DNA of 18,003 bases from Dehalococcoidia bacterium. Its GTDB lineage: Bacteria; Chloroflexota; Dehalococcoidia; Lucifugimonadales; Lucifugimonadaceae. A program made the position numbers and the translations under genes. The notes beneath the pieces were generated by a model. The model searched no databases and was not told the DNA's origin. It saw nothing but the letters and a program-made list of their open reading frames with translations. Positions 14,183-18,003 of the stretch are shown piece after piece (positions within the stretch are counted from its first letter, which is position 1; the number at the start of each line of letters is the position of its first letter). Location: positions 1 through 18,003 of the forward strand of contig JANQEF010000091.1 in the NCBI GenBank assembly GCA_028278465.1. Direction: 5' to 3'.

Positions 14183-15829
14183 ATGACCACGACATCTGCG
14201 GTGAATGAGACCGGAACTGAAGGTCCGGGATCGACTCAGACCAGCAAACATCAGCGCCGTTGGTGGACACTCGCGGTCCTGTCACTTTCGCTGGTGCTGA
14301 TCGGGATGGACAACAGCATCCTGAACGTCGCTATCCCGACACTCCAGCGCGAGTTCGATGCCACTTCGTCAACACTGCAGTGGATGGTCGATTCTTACAT
14401 CCTCGTGTTCGCTGGTCTGTTGCTGACGATGGGCGGGCTTGGGGATCGGTTCGGAAGAGCGCGGATGCTGCGGATCGGGTTGGTGATCTTTGCTGTGGCG
14501 GCGTTCGTGGTGGTGTTCGCCGAGACCTCCGGGCAGGTAATCATCGGCCGCGCCGTGATGGGCGTCGGCGGCGCCATGATTATGCCTTCGACGCTCTCCA
14601 TCATCATCGACGTCTTCAGAGGTCCTGAGCGCGCACGGGCCATCTCGATCTGGGCCGCTACCGCAGGGATCGGCGTTGGTCTCGGGCCATTGATCGGCGG
14701 CGCACTGTTAGAGGAGTTCTACTGGGGATCGGTGTTCCTGGTGAACGTGCCGATCGCGATCATCGCGCTTGTAGCCGGGTTCTGGCTCGTGCCTGAAAGC
14801 AGGGATCCTGAACCGAAGCCCGTCGACTTCGTTGGCGCTGGGCTTTCAACCGCGTCCGTATCCCTTCTGATCTTCGCAATCATCGAAGCTCCTTCCCAAG
14901 GTTGGACCGCTCCATTGACGCTGGCAGGCTTCATCGGTGCGATCGCTCTCGCAGGCGCCTTCTGGTGGTGGGAGATGAGAGTCGAGCACCCGCTGCTCAA
15001 CTTTCAGTTCTTCAAGCGACCGCGGTTTTCTGCCGGGGCCGGAGCCATAAGCCTGGCCTTCTTCGCCCTGATGGGAATGATCTTCGCCTTTACCCAGTAC
15101 CTACAGTTCGTGCGGGGATACACCGCCTTCGAGGCAGGCGTAAGGCTGCTGCCGATCTCAGCCGGCGTGGCGATCGGTGCGAGAGCGGGAGAGCGACTCA
15201 ACCGGAAGTTCGGCACCAACATCGTCGTCGGAAGTGGGATGCTGCTTCTCGCCGCTACGCTTTCGCTGATCCTCCTCTACGAAACAACAACGCCCCTGTG
15301 GGTCATAGAGGTCAGCGTGTTCCTCACGGCGCTGGCGATGGGAACGATGATGGCGCCTTCCACAGACGCAGTCATGGGCGCAGTGCCCACCGAACACGCC
15401 GGTGTCGGGTCGGCGATGAACGATGTGACGAGGCAGGTTGGAGGCGCGTTCGGCGTAGCGATCATCGGATCTGTGCTCACCTCCGTCTACTCTTCAAGAG
15501 TCTCCGACGCTGTTGGCGCCGTTACCGGACTTCCAGATGCGGCTGTCGAGTCAGCAAGAGACTCGATTGGCGCAGCGGTCAGTATCGCCGCCACTCTGCC
15601 CGCAGAAGTCGGTGAGCCGCTCGCCCAGTCGGCCCGCGAGGCTTTCACGGATGCGTTTGGTTTCGCCGTGCTTGTAGGTGCAGTGCTCGCGTTGGTGGGA
15701 TCGGCATTGGTATTCAGGTTCATGCCTGCCACGGGCGAGTCCTACGAAACCGAACCGGCAACTACTGCACCTGGCGAAGACGTTGTGATTGCTCCCGGTA
15801 CCGTGACCGAAAGCTCTCGGGCAACGTAG
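14183..15829 (+). CDS. DHA2-family MFS multidrug exporter (EmrB/QacA type)
   Basis: A 548-residue inner-membrane drug:proton antiporter with about 14 hydrophobic helices starting near residue 29. Family motifs are clear: MDNSILNVAIPT (42-53, the acidic residue of helix 1), motif A GGLGDRFGRARM (84-95), motif B IIGRAVMGVGGAMI (120-133) and the antiporter motif C GIGVGLGPLIGG (162-173). A periplasmic loop near the C-terminus precedes the last helix (about 491-515), and the tail after it is acidic and Thr-rich. The first 25 residues are polar. The ATG at 14183 has GAAAGG 7 bases ahead. It is followed after 32 bases by a TetR regulator on the same strand. Export of hydrophobic drugs or dyes is expected; the true substrates are unknown. 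Confidence 0.92.
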   Translation: MTTTSAVNETGTEGPGSTQTSKHQRRWWTLAVLSLSLVLIGMDNSILNVAIPTLQREFDATSSTLQWMVDSYILVFAGLLLTMGGLGDRFGRARMLRIGLVIFAVAAFVVVFAETSGQVIIGRAVMGVGGAMIMPSTLSIIIDVFRGPERARAISIWAATAGIGVGLGPLIGGALLEEFYWGSVFLVNVPIAIIALVAGFWLVPESRDPEPKPVDFVGAGLSTASVSLLIFAIIEAPSQGWTAPLTLAGFIGAIALAGAFWWWEMRVEHPLLNFQFFKRPRFSAGAGAISLAFFALMGMIFAFTQYLQFVRGYTAFEAGVRLLPISAGVAIGARAGERLNRKFGTNIVVGSGMLLLAATLSLILLYETTTPLWVIEVSVFLTALAMGTMMAPSTDAVMGAVPTEHAGVGSAMNDVTRQVGGAFGVAIIGSVLTSVYSSRVSDAVGAVTGLPDAAVESARDSIGAAVSIAATLPAEVGEPLAQSAREAFTDAFGFAVLVGAVLALVGSALVFRFMPATGESYETEPATTAPGEDVVIAPGTVTESSRAT

Positions 15830-15861
15830 TTAGCCGGGAAACCCGTTATGCTCATCGCAGG

Positions 15862-16473
15862 ATGACGACGAAACCTGAAACCGGCACGCGACGTGGTCGC
15901 GGTCGGCCTCGCAGCCAGGAGGCCGACCGCGCCATCGTGGAAGCCACGATGCAGTTGCTGATGGAGGAAGGGTTTTCTAGCCTGACCATCGAGTCGATAG
16001 CCTCTCGCGCCGGCGTTGGGAAGACGACGATCTACCGCAGATGGCCGGGCAAGACCGAACTCGTGATCGCCGCCATGTCGAACTTCATGCGTCTGGATGA
16101 AGTTCCCGACACCGGCTCGCTGCGCGGCGATCTCAACGCCTTTCACGCTCACCACGGACACGGCTTTTCGCTACGGCTACTGGCAGGTGCGGGCAGTACG
16201 CTCATCGGGACCGTTCTCTCGGAGAAAGAGCGAAACCCGGAGCTGATCGAAACGTTCCGCAGCCTCGTCACTAACCGTCGAAGAGAACAGTTCAAAGCCG
16301 TTGTCGACAGGGCGAAGGCGCGTGGTGAAATGCGCGAGGACGTTGATCCCGACTACGTCGCCTCAGTGATATTCGGGTCTTTAGTGGCCCGAACGATCGC
16401 CGGGATGCCGATTTCGGATGACGTTATCGAGCAGACGATCGACAATCTGCTCGACGGCGTGGTGAAGCGCTGA
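15862..16473 (+). CDS. TetR/AcrR-family transcriptional regulator
   Basis: A 203-residue one-component regulator. The N-terminal helix-turn-helix domain spans about 20-68, with the recognition region LTIESIASRAGVGKTTIYRRW (41-61), a textbook TetR pattern. The C-terminal ligand-binding domain is all-helical. The N-terminus begins with a basic RRGRGRPRS stretch (10-18), which resembles an AT-hook and could add minor-groove contacts in AT-rich DNA. It is the second gene after the DHA2 exporter and probably represses it by binding the TTTTATAAAA palindrome in the exporter promoter, with release by an exported compound. The ATG at 15862 has a minimal AGG next to it; a TATGCT box (15847-15852) could also give a very short-leader transcript. 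The stop lies 6 bases from the convergent reductase gene. Confidence 0.92.
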   Translation: MTTKPETGTRRGRGRPRSQEADRAIVEATMQLLMEEGFSSLTIESIASRAGVGKTTIYRRWPGKTELVIAAMSNFMRLDEVPDTGSLRGDLNAFHAHHGHGFSLRLLAGAGSTLIGTVLSEKERNPELIETFRSLVTNRRREQFKAVVDRAKARGEMREDVDPDYVASVIFGSLVARTIAGMPISDDVIEQTIDNLLDGVVKR

Positions 16474-16479
16474 CCGGCC

Positions 16480-17109
16480 CTAGCTACCCGGAAAGGAGAA
16501 CCCGAACGACGAGTTGTGTTGGCCGCCATTGAGCCTGCCGTCCATCTCGATCAGCATCGGCACGCTCAGGTCCAGCATGACTGCGGAGTGGAGCGGTCCG
16601 CAGTCGACCGGGCGGAATCCAAGGTCGGTGATCAGGCCGGCCAACACCTGTTTCGCTTCGGCATCGTCGCCGGCGAACAGCACATCCCGCGGCTCGCCCG
16701 TGTGGTCCACCGGGTCGAGCAACGTTCCGGAGAAGTTGCCCTTGAAGGCAGCCAGCACACGCGCCCCTTTGCCAATGGCGGCTGCGGTCAGTTCGGCGCC
16801 GGCGCGGCCATCAGCCGGCTGCGACGCGAACGGGTTGGTGATGTCGACGACGATCTTGTCCCGCAGCAGGTCAGCATGCTTCTCCGCCAGTGGTGCGGCC
16901 TCAGCGTATGGAACCGCAATCACGACCACCTCGCCGGCCGTGATGGCGCCCTCGAAGCCGTAGATGCGACTGTCTGCGCCGATCTCGGCCTGGAAATCAC
17001 TCTTGGTCTCCGGCCTGTGCGACCCGAACGCAACGAAGTGACCGGCGTTCAGCCAGCCCTTGCCAAGCCCTGCCGCCATTCGTCCCGTGCCAAGGATCGC
17101 GATTCTCAC
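16480..17109 (-). CDS. NADPH/F420-type dinucleotide-binding oxidoreductase
   Basis: A 209-residue Rossmann-fold protein of the predicted dinucleotide-binding group that includes F420H2:NADP oxidoreductase. The nucleotide loop GTGRMA is at 7-12. GSHRPE (29-34) at the end of the second strand, with Ser and Arg, suits the 2'-phosphate of NADP. VDITNPF (88-94) and CGPLHSAVMLDLSVPML (170-186) match conserved positions of the family, in which such a segment lines the deazaflavin or substrate site. Whether the organism makes F420 cannot be told from this window. I prefer GTG at 17109, as AAAGGG lies 8 bases upstream and the family starts right at the first strand. ATG at 17157 would add a 16-residue basic extension with low third-position GC. 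It follows the lipoprotein gene on the same strand. Confidence 0.82.
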   Translation of the reverse strand: MRIAILGTGRMAAGLGKGWLNAGHFVAFGSHRPETKSDFQAEIGADSRIYGFEGAITAGEVVVIAVPYAEAAPLAEKHADLLRDKIVVDITNPFASQPADGRAGAELTAAAIGKGARVLAAFKGNFSGTLLDPVDHTGEPRDVLFAGDDAEAKQVLAGLITDLGFRPVDCGPLHSAVMLDLSVPMLIEMDGRLNGGQHNSSFGFSFPGS

Positions 17110-17164
17110 GGCATTCGCCCTTTCAGATGGATTCGGCCGGTGCCGAATATCCGACATTGGCTCT

Positions 17165-17971
17165 CTACGGTACCCGGTTTTTCAGCTGATCGACGTACTG
17201 CCTGGCGGTGATGCCAGCGGGTAGCCCTGGAAAACCGGGAAGCACGTCATCGGCTCCAACGACCACGGTGGTCCCGGCGTTGTTCACGCTGAACAGCTCG
17301 ATCTCAGGCGGCTCCCATGTCAGCCTCTCTACCACTATCCATCCGGTATCAATCGCCTCGTAGACGGTTCCGCGCCCGAGCTTCGGGCTGAACTCGGCAA
17401 CAGGCTCGCCGTCTCTGCTCAACAGGAACAGCTGCTGCTCATGCGTAGGCTCGAAGATGAGCGCGGCCAGGCAGCCTGAATCTGCGAGCCACTGCAGCGT
17501 GACCAGCGCCTGCAGGTTGCTTCCTTCCAGCTCCAGTGTGCCAAGCACCGGGCTTTCAGCGCTCGAAACAAGGATCAGTGTCTTCGTATCGGAGAAGCCG
17601 CTGAGCCGTCGAGTGAAAGTAATTGCCGATCGCAAGTGATCCGGGCTAACCGCAGGCTGTGACCAAGCGGGGAACGAGATCGCTGTTGAGTCGTCGGAGT
17701 TCGGATCGCTCGCCCTGATGTCGTCGGTGGTGACTGAGGCGTCTGAGCCGTCTGGGAGCGTCCAGATGTAGCCGTCGTGCTGCGGGCGGAACGCGGTGAC
17801 GGATTCGGCGTCGATGCGCGCGCCCTGTTCGCCGCACATCGACAGGACCGATTCGGGCGTGGCCGTCGGCAACGGCGTCGGCGTCTCCGGTTCTGTGGTG
17901 GACGAGCAGGCGGCGACCAACCCGGCCGCTAACGCTGCGACCAGGCCCGGATATCTGGACCTGAGTTTCAT
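17165..17971 (-). CDS. Secreted lipoprotein of unknown function
   Basis: A 268-residue predicted lipoprotein. The signal peptide has a basic start (MKLRSR), a hydrophobic core (about 9-20) and a lipobox LVAAC with the lipidated Cys at 22. A Thr/Pro-rich linker (about 24-40) then leads to the mature domain. That domain has many short strands and turns, with Gly/Asp pairs such as LPDGSD and LSRDGEP, suggesting a small beta-propeller or beta-rich sensor-like fold, but no family is recognised. Cys46 and Cys167 could form a disulfide outside the cell. The ATG at 17971 has GAGAGG about 5 bases upstream. The reductase gene downstream starts 7-55 bases after its stop, depending on the start chosen, so the two may be co-transcribed. 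Confidence 0.8.
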   Translation of the reverse strand: MKLRSRYPGLVAALAAGLVAACSSTTEPETPTPLPTATPESVLSMCGEQGARIDAESVTAFRPQHDGYIWTLPDGSDASVTTDDIRASDPNSDDSTAISFPAWSQPAVSPDHLRSAITFTRRLSGFSDTKTLILVSSAESPVLGTLELEGSNLQALVTLQWLADSGCLAALIFEPTHEQQLFLLSRDGEPVAEFSPKLGRGTVYEAIDTGWIVVERLTWEPPEIELFSVNNAGTTVVVGADDVLPGFPGLPAGITARQYVDQLKNRVP

Positions 17972-18003
17972 CGTCGCCTCTCACCGTGCCTGCCGCGCCT
18001 TAC

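Noticed and set aside
1..18003. CRISPR arrays, tRNA or rRNA genes, insertion sequences, prophage or toxin-antitoxin loci
   Set aside because: No regularly spaced repeats, cloverleaf-like segments, transposase or integrase motifs were seen. The RHH-like gene is not next to a recognisable toxin.

Overview
The window is high-GC, densely packed chromosomal DNA from a free-living bacterium. The gene set suggests a Chloroflexota lineage such as SAR202/Dehalococcoidia, but this is an inference from overall flavour: SMP-30 lactonase, a SelA-like PLP enzyme, a DUF1932 dehydrogenase, an Mrp ATPase without its usual Cys motif, and a dinucleotide reductase of the F420 type. No rRNA, tRNA, CRISPR array, insertion sequence or phage gene was seen, and the identity of the organism is not proven.

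Layout. (1) 66-5138 is a catabolic block: an SMP-30/gluconolactonase-like hydrolase (+) converging on a zinc alcohol dehydrogenase (-), a degenerate alpha/beta hydrolase (-), and, divergent from it, a SelA-like PLP enzyme (+) followed by a 6-phosphogluconate-dehydrogenase-like oxidoreductase (+). (2) 5242-7145 holds a six-helix membrane protein with a C-terminal zinc ribbon (+), converging on a DUF59-Mrp pair (-) that looks like an iron-sulfur assembly module. (3) 7411-9235 is a minus-strand run of three genes: a ribbon-helix-helix-like protein, an 84-residue membrane protein, and an HtrA-type serine protease with no signal peptide. It is headed by a striking AT-rich palindromic site at 9259-9284. 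(4) 9479-11688 holds an EntS-like MFS exporter and a GNAT acetyltransferase that appears to be read from a leaderless mRNA. (5) 11692-13788 is uvrB (-). (6) 13789-14182 is the largest gene-free stretch; it holds outward promoters for uvrB and for a DHA2-type 14-helix drug exporter, whose promoter carries a likely TetR operator. (7) 14183-16473 is the exporter and its TetR regulator. (8) 16480-17971 is a minus-strand pair: a lipoprotein of unknown function and an F420/NADP-type dinucleotide-binding oxidoreductase.

Themes. All four convergent gene pairs are separated by only 3-6 bases without intrinsic terminators, so transcripts must overlap at their 3' ends. The two most original regions are the palindrome-controlled RHH/membrane/HtrA cluster, and the Mrp-family ATPase from which the CxxC cluster-binding loop has been cleanly deleted while its DUF59 partner stays adjacent.
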